Shown: positions 36,538 through 46,050, numbered from the stretch's first letter. The stretch is DNA of 64,000 bases from Lentisphaerota bacterium (GCA_018676675.1 JABHEG010000259.1:1-64000), one strand, 5' to 3'. A program made the numbers and translations. The notes: a model not told the origin generated them from the letters alone.

Positions 36538-37872
36538 ATGCAGTTCGGTTTTGCCAAGACAGACATCACGCCGCGTGTCGGTGTGGATCTTTGTGGTTTT
36601 GGTCCATTCATCAACCGGTACTCGGTAGGTGTTCGGGACCGCCTCCGCGCCCGGGCAATGGCTGTGAGCGACGGAGAGACTACGGCCGTTCTCGTGAGCT
36701 GCGACCTAGTCGGTGTCAACCTGGACACCACACATCGTGTCCGGGAGATTGTTGCGGCTTCTACGTGCGTCCCGGCGGATCACGTATTGGTCCACTGCAC
36801 TCACACCCACAGTGGGCCGGCGACTGTCACCCTCAATGGCTGGGGGCGCCGGGACCCACCCTATATGGAGATTCTTCCGGCACGCATTGCCGACGCCTGC
36901 GTCAAAGCCGTTGAGGGCCTGGCTGACACGGATGTCCGGCACGCTTGTGTCCCCTGCGAGGGTATTGGACTCAATCGTGAGTACGATCGTGATGCTCCTG
37001 CTCTGAACGATGTCCTGCAGGACAGCTGGCGTCCCGCCAAGCCTGAGCTGACGGACACGGTGTGCCACGTTTTCCAATTTGAGCGGGCGGGAAAACTGGT
37101 GGGTTTTGTCAGCTACTTCGGCTGCCATCCAGTGGTCTGCTGCGCTAGTACGCGTTGGATCCATGGGGACTGGTGTGGCGTTGCGACCGGCTTGATCGAG
37201 GGTGAGAATGGGGAGGCCGTTGGGCTGTTCCTCCAGGGAGCTCAGGGGGATGTGAACAGCTGCGTTGTGCACAAGCCGGAGGCCGAAGCGCTGGCCGCTC
37301 TTGATGTGGTTGCCGAACGGTATGCACGGGCTGTGCGGCGTGGTCTTGCGGAGGGCCAGTCCCTCGACTCCGGGAAGGTCGCGGTTTCGCGGCACGAGGT
37401 CGTGTTCACGCGGACAGATCTGTCGAGATCAGTTCTTACAGAATGGTTGACTGAAGCGGAAGCCGTGCTCCATGCATCCGGAGCTCAGGATGACGACCGC
37501 CAGGTACGTATGTCCATGGTTCACACCCAGGCTTTGCGGGGGCTTCTGGCCAGAATTGACCGCGGGGAAAGCCTTCAGCCGGTGACGGAAGTGCACGGCC
37601 TGCGGTTTGGTCCGGTGACACTGCTCTGTGCCCCGTTCGAGATCTTCCAGGGAATCAAGAACCGGGTTGTTTCAGAAGCCTCCGCGCCTCTCCCCTTGGT
37701 CGTCGGCCTCACGAATGACCTGTGCGGGTATGCACCGGACTGGGAGCGCGGCGGCGGGGATGGCTATGCTGCGAAGACCGTGCCGTTGATCACCGGCCAG
37801 CTGCCTTTTGCGGACATCGCAACTGAGCTCACGCGGGAACTGCTGGCCCTTGATGCCAGCCTGGCAGGTTGA
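36538..37872 (+). CDS. Neutral/alkaline ceramidase N-terminal-like protein, paralogue B
   Basis: This is a 444-residue paralogue of the 26387 gene. It starts MQFGFAKTDITPRVGVDL and has VHCTHTHSGP (His89, His91). GLFLQGAQGDVNSC replaces NGCCGDINN in the other copy, keeping Gly-Asp-x-Asn. No signal peptide is seen. GGAGG lies 4-5 nt upstream of the ATG. Both copies are the length of the family's N-terminal domain and lack the C-terminal Ig-like domain of real ceramidases. It diverges from the GRE operon and converges on the S41 peptidase gene. Confidence 0.8.
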   Translation: MQFGFAKTDITPRVGVDLCGFGPFINRYSVGVRDRLRARAMAVSDGETTAVLVSCDLVGVNLDTTHRVREIVAASTCVPADHVLVHCTHTHSGPATVTLNGWGRRDPPYMEILPARIADACVKAVEGLADTDVRHACVPCEGIGLNREYDRDAPALNDVLQDSWRPAKPELTDTVCHVFQFERAGKLVGFVSYFGCHPVVCCASTRWIHGDWCGVATGLIEGENGEAVGLFLQGAQGDVNSCVVHKPEAEALAALDVVAERYARAVRRGLAEGQSLDSGKVAVSRHEVVFTRTDLSRSVLTEWLTEAEAVLHASGAQDDDRQVRMSMVHTQALRGLLARIDRGESLQPVTEVHGLRFGPVTLLCAPFEIFQGIKNRVVSEASAPLPLVVGLTNDLCGYAPDWERGGGDGYAAKTVPLITGQLPFADIATELTRELLALDASLAG

Positions 37873-37883
37873 GGCGATCCCGG

Positions 37884-39125
37884 CTACTTCATCTTGAGCA
37901 AAACGCGGTGAGCCAGGCGCAGCTGGCCATCTTTGGCGAGCCGCTGTTCCGGTTTGAGCTTGCGCAGCTTGGCCGCCAGTTCAAGCTCCTGGCTGGCCGG
38001 GAAGTCGGGGAGCAGGCCGGTCTTCTGCCAGCTCTTTCCTTTTGGGGAGTAAAGAGCAGCGTTAGTGAACTTGACCCGGAACTTGTTTTCCAGGGTGTAG
38101 ATTCGTTCCATCGTCGCCTTGCCGTACGTTCCCGTGCCTACGAGCACAGCCCCGGCCTCTTCACGAAGCGCAGCCCCGAGAATTTCGCTGGCAGATGCCG
38201 AGTGTTTGTCCATAAGCACCACCAGTCGGAACGAGAAGGCCTCCTCATTGGCGGACACGTAGTTGTTGATCTTGCTGCCATGACTGACCATACGCATCAG
38301 GCTCTTTCCCTTCGGAATGAAGAGCTCGGAACACTTGAGCGCCTCGTTGAACACGCCCCCTGAGTTGCCGCGCACGTCCAGAACGAGCCGCTCTATCTTC
38401 TCTTTGGTCAACGTCTCAAGCCCGGCCTTCACTTCGTCAGACACACCGGTCGAGAACTTGCGGATGGCAATGTAACCGACGTCCCCGGCCAGGGTCTGTT
38501 GCTGGACATTCTCCACCTTCACCCGGTCACGCGGGATCAAGAGATCAAAGATGGCGACGTCTCGGATGACCTTCAGGGACACACGCGTCCCCTTTTCGCC
38601 TTTCAGCAGACGGTCGATCTCTTTGACGGGGAGTCCCTTGAGCGCTTCGCCGTCGATCCGGACGATGCGGTCATAGGGGAGGAGGAGAGAGACGCTGGGC
38701 CCCCCCTCTAGCACTTCTGTCACGGTCAGGCTGCCATCTCCGGCATTGTAGCTGCTCTTGATGCCGATCGATTCCTGGACTCCCTGCAGCGACTGGTTCA
38801 CGTTACCGAAGTCTTCCGGGGTCCAGATCGCCGCAAGCGCCCTATTCTCGTCCGGGGAGAGGCGTCTCAGGATGCCTTCTATGGCTCCCCACCAGAGACT
38901 CTGTTCGTCAACCTTGTTCGTGTAGTAGTGCTCGAGCACGAGTGCGACGACTTCGTCGAGAGCGGCCTTCCCCTCCGGGAACTCATGCTCAATCTGAACG
39001 TTGAACAGGGGAGGGATATCCCCCGCGGATGCGTTCGAACACAATCCCGCGGCGGTCACGCATGCCGCGCTGAACAGAATCAAGTTCCTGGCAGACCAGA
39101 GCGGAGCGATCATTTTGAAGGTCAT
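37884..39125 (-). CDS. S41 carboxyl-terminal processing peptidase
   Basis: This is a 413-residue exported peptidase of the CtpA/Prc type. The N-terminus (about 13-34) is a signal peptide ending ASA. A PDZ domain covers about 125-190 (GPSVSLLLPYDRIVRIDGE). The S41 domain has LVLDVRGNSGGVFNEAL, then DKHSASASEI with catalytic Ser309 and TYGKAT with Lys336. Such enzymes trim C-termini of envelope proteins. It is the last gene of the minus-strand rseP-to-S41 run, 61 nt after the BNR-4 gene. Upstream ATG codons are close, so the exact start is moderately sure. Confidence 0.85.
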   Translation of the reverse strand: MTFKMIAPLWSARNLILFSAACVTAAGLCSNASAGDIPPLFNVQIEHEFPEGKAALDEVVALVLEHYYTNKVDEQSLWWGAIEGILRRLSPDENRALAAIWTPEDFGNVNQSLQGVQESIGIKSSYNAGDGSLTVTEVLEGGPSVSLLLPYDRIVRIDGEALKGLPVKEIDRLLKGEKGTRVSLKVIRDVAIFDLLIPRDRVKVENVQQQTLAGDVGYIAIRKFSTGVSDEVKAGLETLTKEKIERLVLDVRGNSGGVFNEALKCSELFIPKGKSLMRMVSHGSKINNYVSANEEAFSFRLVVLMDKHSASASEILGAALREEAGAVLVGTGTYGKATMERIYTLENKFRVKFTNAALYSPKGKSWQKTGLLPDFPASQELELAAKLRKLKPEQRLAKDGQLRLAHRVLLKMK

Positions 39126-39186
39126 GGCTTACTGCCTCACTGTGCGTTGGATTGGGCTCGAACCATAGTGGGTGGGCATGTTCGCG

Positions 39187-40530
39187 TCAACGGCTCCATA
39201 TGACGGGGTTGGAGACGTGTTGGAGGTTGCTTTTCCCCGCTGTCCCGCCGGTGAAGATCAGCCCCGGACGTTCGACACGGTTGAAACCGGTCCGCTTCTC
39301 GATATTAGGCAGCCAGTTGGCGCAGGTTGGGTCGGATCGGGAGACCGCGCGGAGATCGAAAGTCTTTCCGCCGTTGCCGGACTCAAGCCAGATTACCTCG
39401 TTCGTGGCGTGTCCCCAACTGCGGCTTCCACCTGCTTTTCGCCCTTCGGGGGGCAACAGGGTGAGGGTGATGAAGAGCGTTCCTTCCTCGTTGAAGACCA
39501 ATCCCCCCGGCATGGCTATCTCATGGTCGGGATAGACCTTAGCGACATGGGGCAGAAGGTCAATTTCTTTCCAGTTCCCATCGGGTCCCAGGGCCGCCAA
39601 CCAGGCCCGGAGCCGCTTGTCGGCCGCGCCGCTGTAGAGGATGTGCGGCGTCCCTTCACGATCGATGGCAATCGACCCGCAGCGGAAATTGCTCTTGGGC
39701 CCGCTTCCTTCTCGTGCGAGGGCCGTGATTGCCGCTGGGCTCACGGGCAATGCAAGTGCCTCTCCCTTCGCGCCAACCCAGGTTGAGCCAAAATCGGCGC
39801 TGCGCATGTACCCGACTGTATGCGGTCGGCCTGGCTTCCCGCCGTACATCCGCGTGGAGAGGTGAAGTGTGCGATGGTCGGGCCCCCAGGCCATGGCTGC
39901 CTGGTAGTGTGAGTAACCAGGGCCCTTTGCGACCATGATAGCTCGGGGGGCGCTCCATGGCTGTCCCGGGTGCTTGACGAAGAGGTGCACGACCCACGGT
40001 TTGCCTTCCTTGTTACTCACTCGTCCGGTCAGGTAGAGGGTGTCATCGGGACCGACCATCAACGTGGGATAGGTGCACCGTTCTCCGATGAGCGTTTCTT
40101 CGGACCACTCCGTCGCGTCGTTGGGGTGGAGGGAATGCCGGTAGCGGAACGGATGATGGTGCGGGAAGTAGACGATGTGGAGGACCCCTTTGCTGTCCAC
40201 GGCCAGTGCCGGCCCCCCGTGGTTGTCGTGGGCGTTGCCGACGGTGGTGGTGGGGGACCACTCCCCTGTGGCGTGGACCAAGGTTCGGATTCGGACTCGG
40301 AAGCCCTCGGTCACGGAGTCCAACCAAGTCACATGAGTCTTGCCGTCAAGGGTGATGATCTTGTTGGTTTCCGCATACCCGGTTGCCCGGCCGCACCCAT
40401 CTCTCGCAAGCACGAACGTCTCATTCATGGGTATCACTTCTCCCCGGGCTGGTGTCACGCCCGGCTTTGCCGTCAGCAATACCCCGTTCATCAGGACTAC
40501 CAGATGCCATGTCCGCCTTCGCATCCTCAC
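39187..40530 (-). CDS. Exported BNR-4 beta-propeller protein
   Basis: This is a 447-residue protein of the BNR-4 repeat family (seven-bladed propeller). Residues 8-30 form a signal-like segment. DNHGGPALAV (102 on) and YFPHHHPFRY (121 on) match a motif pair also present in the ulvan lyase-like PL24/PL25 propellers, where the His residues act in catalysis. Asp-box-like segments recur (ADFGSTWVG, GNGGKTFDL). I use the GTG at 40530, which has GGGAGG 6 nt upstream and overlaps the nadC stop as GTGA. An ATG lies 6 nt inside. It may cleave a sulfated uronan or only bind glycans. Its place in a housekeeping operon is odd. Confidence 0.75.
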   Translation of the reverse strand: MRMRRRTWHLVVLMNGVLLTAKPGVTPARGEVIPMNETFVLARDGCGRATGYAETNKIITLDGKTHVTWLDSVTEGFRVRIRTLVHATGEWSPTTTVGNAHDNHGGPALAVDSKGVLHIVYFPHHHPFRYRHSLHPNDATEWSEETLIGERCTYPTLMVGPDDTLYLTGRVSNKEGKPWVVHLFVKHPGQPWSAPRAIMVAKGPGYSHYQAAMAWGPDHRTLHLSTRMYGGKPGRPHTVGYMRSADFGSTWVGAKGEALALPVSPAAITALAREGSGPKSNFRCGSIAIDREGTPHILYSGAADKRLRAWLAALGPDGNWKEIDLLPHVAKVYPDHEIAMPGGLVFNEEGTLFITLTLLPPEGRKAGGSRSWGHATNEVIWLESGNGGKTFDLRAVSRSDPTCANWLPNIEKRTGFNRVERPGLIFTGGTAGKSNLQHVSNPVIWSR

Positions 40531-41390
40531 GGCGTCCCTCCCGGAATCGCGATATCAAGGCTGATGTCCACCGCCCGAGCTGAATGCGTGAGGGCGCCAA
40601 CCGAGATGAAGTCAACGCCCAAACCGGCGATGGCCGGGATGCGTTCCAGCGTGATGCCGCCGCTGGCTTCGAGCAGGCTTCGTCCGTCTGCCAAACGGAC
40701 AGCTTCGCTCATTTCGTCGTTACTCATGTTGTCCAGCAGGATGTAGTCGGCTCCGGCCTCGGCCGCCGCAACGACGTCATCCAGCGTGTCAGCTTCGACC
40801 TCGATCTCGAGATCCGGCGACCGTTCCCGGCATGCCTCGACGGCACGTGCAATAGCTCCGACACCCTCGAGTCGAGCGATCGCGAGGTGATTGTCTTTGA
40901 TCATTACCCGATCGTAAAGGCCGAATCGATGGTTGGTGCCGCCTCCCATGGCGACGGCGTACTTCTCCAGTGCGCGAAGACCTGGAGTGGTCTTGCGCGT
41001 ATCCAGGATTTTGGTGTTACCGGCCCCGACAGCGTCGACGTAACGGCGCGTCTCTGTCGCGATCCCGCAGAGGCGCTGAAGGAAGTTGAGCGCGGTTCGT
41101 TCCCCGGTAAGCAGCGTCCGGGCACTTCCTGCTATAACCGCGAGTTTCTGGCCCGGAACGCACCGGTCTCCGTCTTGGACCAGGGGCTCGAAGGACATTG
41201 TGGGGTCAAGTTCGGCGAAGACGGTTTCCGCGACGGGCAGCCCGGCGCAGCTGCACTCTTCGCGCGTGACCAGCGTTCCCTCGGTCACGGCCGTGGCCGG
41301 GACGACTCCCTCGGTGGTGGCATCCCCACTCCCGATGTCCTCGGCGAGGGCCTGGCGGCATAGGTTGATGAGCGCAGTCCTGTTCAGCAT
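40527..41390 (-). CDS. nadC: Nicotinate-nucleotide pyrophosphorylase
   Basis: This is a 287-residue quinolinate phosphoribosyltransferase, making nicotinate mononucleotide in NAD synthesis. It shows ALAEDIGSGDATTEG near the start, the LLTGERTALNFLQR core, ILDTRKTTPGLRALEKYAV and MIKDNHL, all diagnostic of NadC. The longer open frame upstream is inside the transferase gene, so I start at the ATG at 41390. That overlaps the transferase stop by 7 nt, implying coupled translation. Length is normal for NadC. nadA and nadB are not in the window. Confidence 0.95.
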   Translation of the reverse strand: MLNRTALINLCRQALAEDIGSGDATTEGVVPATAVTEGTLVTREECSCAGLPVAETVFAELDPTMSFEPLVQDGDRCVPGQKLAVIAGSARTLLTGERTALNFLQRLCGIATETRRYVDAVGAGNTKILDTRKTTPGLRALEKYAVAMGGGTNHRFGLYDRVMIKDNHLAIARLEGVGAIARAVEACRERSPDLEIEVEADTLDDVVAAAEAGADYILLDNMSNDEMSEAVRLADGRSLLEASGGITLERIPAIAGLGVDFISVGALTHSARAVDISLDIAIPGGTP

Positions 41391-42484
41391 GGCTGTTCTT
41401 TCTTCCCCGGAGAACCGAAGTACTGGATCAGTGAAATGGCGGTCAAGACGGCCAGAGCCTGCAGGAATACCATAACCGTTCCCGCCAGAGGGAGCCAAAG
41501 CAGTGAAATGGCTGCTGCGCCGATGGTGAAGTTGAGCAGGTAAACCAGGAGCACAGCCTGAGATCGACTCATCCCGAGTCGGGTGAATCGGTGGGAGATG
41601 TGGGTGTGGTCGCCTACGTAGATCGGCTGGCCGCGATAGAGGCGCATGACGACGACGGCAAAGGCATCAAAGATGGGCAGTCCGAGAATGAACAGGGGAA
41701 TGAGAATCGGTGCTGGGGTCGGGCTTTCGGCCGGGGTGTAGTAGGTCGTAAGCGACCCGAGAACAGCCAGGACATAGCCCAGAAAGTGACTCCCGGCATC
41801 TCCCATGAAGATGCTGGCTGGCGGGCGGTTGTGGAGCAGAAATCCGGAGGCCGTACCGCAGGTGACTGCCGCCAGAACGGCGACGAAATACTGGCCCCGA
41901 ATCCCTGCCGCAAAGGCAAAGAGAAAGGCGGCTATTGCCGCCGTGCCCGCAGCCAGTCCGTCCATGTTGTCAAAGAAGTTGAGGGCGTTGATGATGAGGA
42001 GAATCCAGAATGTTGTGATTCCCCAGGTAATCACGGGGTGGGACCAGAAGATGGTGACCCGCACTCCGTAGCACGCGACTGCCCCGGCAACACAGAACTG
42101 CCCGGCGAATTTGGTGAAGGCTCCGAGGGCCCAGCGATCGTCGGCGAGCCCAAGCCCAACCATGGCAACCGCTCCTCCCACGATCCACACGAGCTGGGGA
42201 AGAACGGTCTGGATGCCAGGCAGATAGACAGCCAGGCGAGGGCTCAGCAACCGTTGGCAGGTGCTCGAAATAAGCAGGCCTGCCGCGATGACGACCAGCC
42301 AGGCAAGCAACATCGCTGCCCCGCCCAGGACGGGGACTTCACGGCCATGACGCTTGTGCTTCTCTTTCATGGGGCTGTCCACAAACCCCAAACCCGGAGC
42401 GATACGGCGTCCGACCAACGTGGCCACCGCGCTCAAAGCCGCCGTCACAAGCCAGGCCATGGCGTAAACCTGCAACCATTTCAT
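41384..42484 (-). CDS. MraY/WecA-family polyprenyl-phosphate sugar-1-phosphate transferase
   Basis: This is a 366-residue polytopic membrane enzyme. The family motifs are GLADDRWALG, NALNFFDNMDGLA, FMGDAGSHFLGY and DHTHISHRF. It moves a HexNAc-1-phosphate from a UDP-sugar to undecaprenyl phosphate on the cytoplasmic face. The HIS-HRF form of the HIHH-like motif is closer to WecA/TagO than to MraY, so it likely starts an O-antigen, teichoic-acid-like or exopolysaccharide chain. GAGGAGA precedes the ATG. It sits between a thioesterase gene and nadC in the minus-strand operon. Confidence 0.9.
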   Translation of the reverse strand: MKWLQVYAMAWLVTAALSAVATLVGRRIAPGLGFVDSPMKEKHKRHGREVPVLGGAAMLLAWLVVIAAGLLISSTCQRLLSPRLAVYLPGIQTVLPQLVWIVGGAVAMVGLGLADDRWALGAFTKFAGQFCVAGAVACYGVRVTIFWSHPVITWGITTFWILLIINALNFFDNMDGLAAGTAAIAAFLFAFAAGIRGQYFVAVLAAVTCGTASGFLLHNRPPASIFMGDAGSHFLGYVLAVLGSLTTYYTPAESPTPAPILIPLFILGLPIFDAFAVVVMRLYRGQPIYVGDHTHISHRFTRLGMSRSQAVLLVYLLNFTIGAAAISLLWLPLAGTVMVFLQALAVLTAISLIQYFGSPGKKEQPC

Positions 42485-42541
42485 GGAAAGATCTCCTCAA
42501 ACAGGGGGTCCTGTCACTGTTGCCGTGCGCGTTCGTCGTTC

Positions 42542-42967
42542 CTACTTGCTGTGTTTGGCGAGTTCGGGAATGACACGCACAGGGCGCATGGTCTCAAGCT
42601 CCACGAATGCGTGAACGGTGTGCCCCTGGCACAGCAGCGTTTCGCCTAGGAGGACCTCGCAGTCCACGCGCAGACGGACACCTTTGACCCAAGCCAGGCA
42701 TCCGGTGATTGTCAGTTCATCATCGTATCCGGCCGAGGCCTTGTAGTCGACGTGTGCCTCGATGACGGGGAGGCCGTATCCACGACTCTCCATTTCCCGA
42801 TAGGGGAGTCCGACGAGGCGCAGCAGCTCGGTGCGGGCGCGCTCGAAATAGACGAGATAGTTGGCGTAGTAAACGACACCCATCTGGTCGGTGTCCGCAT
42901 AGGGAACACGGTAGGTCAGTCTGGCGACAGTGGGTTCAGCCACGGCGTCCCCGTTCTCCACCCTCAA
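42542..42967 (-). CDS. ybgC: YbgC-type acyl-CoA thioesterase
   Basis: This is a hot-dog fold thioesterase of about 135-141 residues. The signature YADTDQMGVVYYANYLVYFE contains the catalytic Asp and is typical of YbgC/4-hydroxybenzoyl-CoA thioesterases. It hydrolyses short or aromatic acyl-CoA in the cytoplasm and is often linked to envelope genes. The start is unsure. The frame begins at TTG (42967), with GTG codons at 42961 and 42943; the last would overlap cmk by 8 nt and follows GGGGA. Whichever is used, it overlaps the 3' end of cmk. Confidence 0.85.
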   Translation of the reverse strand: MRVENGDAVAEPTVARLTYRVPYADTDQMGVVYYANYLVYFERARTELLRLVGLPYREMESRGYGLPVIEAHVDYKASAGYDDELTITGCLAWVKGVRLRVDCEVLLGETLLCQGHTVHAFVELETMRPVRVIPELAKHSK

Positions 42968-43625
42968 TGGAGGCCATGATTTTGTCCACGACCTGTTCGG
43001 CGGTCAGCGCATCCGTGTTGATGATAAGGGCATCGTCGGCAGGCTTGAGGGGGGCGACAGCGCGGGTGCTGTCGATCCGGTCCCGTTCGGCGATTTCCGC
43101 GGCCACAGCGGCCACGGTGGCTCCCGCATCGGTCTCCCCTTCCTGCCCGAGACGACGACGGGCGCGGACTTCAGGGGAGGCCGTAATGAAAAATTTGTGC
43201 GGTGCGTCGGGCAAGATGACCGTGCCGATGTCCCGTCCTTCCATGACGACCGTTCCGAGGCTGCGACTGTCGCGCTGTCGGCTTCGCATCCAGATCCGGA
43301 CGCCCGGGATGCGAGCGGCATAGCTGACCTGTCGTGTCACTGTCGCGTTGCGGATGCGATCGGGCGGGACGACGGAGCCGTTGAGGTGCAGCTCGGGGAC
43401 GCCTTCGGGCGAGAGTTCATAGGCGAGGCTCAAGTCGTCAAGCATGGCCACCACGGCCGGCCCATCACTCTCGAGGTCGATGCCACGGGCTTGAGCCTGC
43501 CAGGTGACGGTTCGGTACATGTCACCCGTGTTGATGTAGAACCCCTCGAGGCGACTCGCGAGCAGGCGCGCGACTGTACTCTTGCCGGATGCTGCCGGGC
43601 CGTCGATGGCCACCGTTGTGCTCAC
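42936..43625 (-). CDS. cmk: Cytidylate kinase
   Basis: This is a 229-residue (d)CMP kinase. It shows the P-loop GPAASGKST (9-17), YINTGDMYRT, GRDIGTVILPDA, and the LID region RRRLGQEGE, then ERDRIDSTRAVAPL. It converts CMP and dCMP to diphosphates. I chose the GTG at 43625 because GAGGA lies 7 nt upstream and the protein then has the family length. The longer frame upstream runs into the end of rseP. Confidence 0.93.
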   Translation of the reverse strand: MSTTVAIDGPAASGKSTVARLLASRLEGFYINTGDMYRTVTWQAQARGIDLESDGPAVVAMLDDLSLAYELSPEGVPELHLNGSVVPPDRIRNATVTRQVSYAARIPGVRIWMRSRQRDSRSLGTVVMEGRDIGTVILPDAPHKFFITASPEVRARRRLGQEGETDAGATVAAVAAEIAERDRIDSTRAVAPLKPADDALIINTDALTAEQVVDKIMASIEGGERGRRG

Positions 43626-43692
43626 GCTTCTGTCCTCGGGTTTCGCTTGGCCGCAGGTATGGTCGACCGCGTCCGACCGCTCGCCTGCTCGC

Positions 43693-45120
43693 CTACGGCA
43701 TCTCCGTGTCATCCGCAGGAGTCGGCGCCGGCGTTTTGGGTGTCTTGGGCACGTCGTGTTCTTGGGGTGCATCCACCTGCTCTTCGACGACCGGCTTCCT
43801 CAGCCGCCACATACGGACGGAACGTTTGAGGTCGAACCACGTGATATACAGCATCAGGGCAATCAGAGCGCAGGCGAATGCCGTCTGCAGTGCGTTTGCC
43901 ACGCGGGTCGGGATTTTGCGGCGGATGACCGCCTCAAGAAGCGCGAACAGAATGTGCCCCCCGTCGAGAACCGGTATTGGCAGAAGGTTGAAGAAGGCGA
44001 GACTGAAGCTCACCAGGATGACGAACGAAAGCCCCTCGATGAACCCGCTTGCGACCTTGATCCAGATGATCTGCAGAATACCGACCGGCCCGCTCATGTG
44101 CTTTGTCTTGACCAGAGATTTCCGTGAGAAGAGCGAGCGCCATGTGTCCCGGGTCCGGACGAAGATCCCGACGAACTGCTGCCAGGGGTTGGGGTGCATC
44201 TTCACGAAGGCCCCGAACTCGATGCCGATGCGATGGACCACCTCGCCTTCAACCGTCTCTTCGCGAGCTCGCAGGTCCGCGACCGTGATCTCTGTTCCCC
44301 CCCGGTTGATGAGCAGTTCCAATGGGGCGCCCTTGGACGCCTTCACACACTCGACGAACTCAAGCGTGGTCAGGAGGCGTTCCCCATTGACTCTCACGAT
44401 TCGGTCGCCGCGCTGGAGTCCCGCCTTGGCTGCCGGGGAGCCACTCATTGTGCGACGCACCACGATGGGCAGCTGCACGCGGAAGAAGGGGTATCCCAGT
44501 CCTTCCGTTTCCGGGTTGGGTTCCGGTTTGTAGACAATGTCGAGGGTTTTTCCGCCACGTTCTACGCCAAGCGTAACGTCGCCCGTGCTCAGAACGACGG
44601 CATTGGTCAGCTCTTCCCAGCCGCGGGAGAGCGCCTTGCTGTCCACTGTGACAATTCGGTCTCCGGCCCGGAGCCCTGCCGCGTACTCCGCACAGGCTTC
44701 AGGGACGTCCACAACATCGCAGAACGTGGCGGGGGCCGGCTTGTCGATCCCGATCCACCAGATAAACAGCGCGAGGAAGAAACCAAAGAAGACATTCGCA
44801 AGGGGACCGGCCAAGGCGGTCAGGGCGCGTGCTTTCGGGGCTCCGGGAGGCAGCTCGCGCCCATCAACGGTATGCGGGGTGTCTGTCGGATCGAGCTGGG
44901 GCAGGGCCACGTACCCACCAAAGGGCAGTGCGCTTACGACGTACTCAACCCCCTTGTACTTCGTGCCCCATATCTTCTTCCCGAAGCCCACCGAGAAGCG
45001 CTGGACGTAGAGCTTCTGCCAGAGCGCAACCAGCAGGTGCCCAAGCTCATGCACGAAGATGCAGAGCCCAAAAAAGAAAACGACGAAGAGCACCTTCGTC
45101 ACCGTCAGCAGCATTTCCAT
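43693..45120 (-). CDS. rseP: RIP metalloprotease RseP (site-2 protease)
   Basis: This is a 475-residue intramembrane zinc protease. HELGH (24-28) lies in the first membrane helix, and NLLPIPVLDGGH in the third holds the Asp ligand. Two PDZ domains lie between them (AGLRAGDRIVTVDS and AGLQRGDRIVRVNG). RseP cuts anti-sigma factors and leftover signal peptides within the membrane. The C-terminus has an extra acidic/Pro-rich tail of about 40 residues (KTPKTPAPTPADD). It is the first gene of a run on this strand with cmk, a thioesterase, a sugar-phosphate transferase, nadC, the BNR-4 gene and S41. Confidence 0.93.
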   Translation of the reverse strand: MEMLLTVTKVLFVVFFFGLCIFVHELGHLLVALWQKLYVQRFSVGFGKKIWGTKYKGVEYVVSALPFGGYVALPQLDPTDTPHTVDGRELPPGAPKARALTALAGPLANVFFGFFLALFIWWIGIDKPAPATFCDVVDVPEACAEYAAGLRAGDRIVTVDSKALSRGWEELTNAVVLSTGDVTLGVERGGKTLDIVYKPEPNPETEGLGYPFFRVQLPIVVRRTMSGSPAAKAGLQRGDRIVRVNGERLLTTLEFVECVKASKGAPLELLINRGGTEITVADLRAREETVEGEVVHRIGIEFGAFVKMHPNPWQQFVGIFVRTRDTWRSLFSRKSLVKTKHMSGPVGILQIIWIKVASGFIEGLSFVILVSFSLAFFNLLPIPVLDGGHILFALLEAVIRRKIPTRVANALQTAFACALIALMLYITWFDLKRSVRMWRLRKPVVEEQVDAPQEHDVPKTPKTPAPTPADDTEMP

Positions 45121-45342
45121 ATTAACTAACTTTCCCAGAGGCGATTTTGACTTGGCAACAGGGGCACTAAATGTAAGGATTCAAGGGGAAAACGCAACCG
45201 GAAGCCCCTGGCAGGTTGGGCTTCCTCTGGCGTTCGAGCTTTGCGCGTGCGATGTTACCACACATCCCTCAACGTACACGGACAGTCACCGGATCCCGTG
45301 CTGTTCGACCGTGACCGGCTACTTCAAAGAAGGTGATCGCCC

Positions 45343-46029
45343 ATGAAATTGTCTGTGATCATACCTGCATACAACGAGGAATCGACCATCCTCGATATGG
45401 TCGAGCGCGTGCGATCCTGCGGAGTGCCGTCCCTCCAGCTGATCGTTGTAAATGACTGTTCAGACGATGGGACACGCGAAAAGCTGGCTTCGTTGCCTGA
45501 GAGCGATGATCTGATCATCGTTCATCACGAGGAGAACATGGGGAAAGGATCCGCGATCCGGACAGCTCAGGAGCGCGTGACCGGGGATGTCGTGGTGATT
45601 CAGGACGCGGATCTGGAGTACTCACCCGAAGAATTCCCCCGCCTTCTGAAGCCCATTGAGGACGACACGGCGGATGTTGTCTACGGCAGTCGATACTCGG
45701 GTACGGAAATCCTGGTCGACAGCTTCTGGCACTATGTCGGGAACAAGGTACTCACAACCTTCTCGAACATGTTGGCCAATGTGAATCTTACCGACATGGA
45801 AACGTGCTACAAGATGATCCGGGCCGACATCTTCAAAGATTTGACGCTGGAGTGCAGCAAGTTCGGGATTGAGCCTGAGCTGACGGCGAAGCTGGCGCGC
45901 CGGGGCTGCCGGATTTACGAGGTCCCAATCTCGTACAATGCGCGGCGCTTTGACGAGGGGAAGAAGATCAACTGGCGAGACGGCGTCGCGGCCTTCTGGT
46001 ACATCGTCAAGTACAATCTCTTCGATTGA
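45343..46029 (+). CDS. Family 2 glycosyltransferase (DPM1-like)
   Basis: This is a 228-residue GT-A glycosyltransferase. MKLSVIIPAYNEESTILDMV is the usual start. VNDCSDDGTREKL binds the nucleotide, and QDADLEYSPEE carries the DxD metal site. It lacks membrane helices, as in dolichyl- or polyprenyl-phosphate sugar synthases, which hand a sugar to a lipid carrier. AAGGTGAT precedes the ATG. The 45121-45342 spacer is the divergent promoter region shared with rseP. Confidence 0.88.
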   Translation: MKLSVIIPAYNEESTILDMVERVRSCGVPSLQLIVVNDCSDDGTREKLASLPESDDLIIVHHEENMGKGSAIRTAQERVTGDVVVIQDADLEYSPEEFPRLLKPIEDDTADVVYGSRYSGTEILVDSFWHYVGNKVLTTFSNMLANVNLTDMETCYKMIRADIFKDLTLECSKFGIEPELTAKLARRGCRIYEVPISYNARRFDEGKKINWRDGVAAFWYIVKYNLFD

Positions 46030-46050
46030 CGCCTGTCGCCTTCCGGCGGC

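Noticed and set aside
42936..43772. Longer cmk frame beginning at 43772
   Set aside because: The first 49 codons overlap the end of rseP and are basic, shadow-like sequence; the GTG at 43625 has a ribosome site and the right length.
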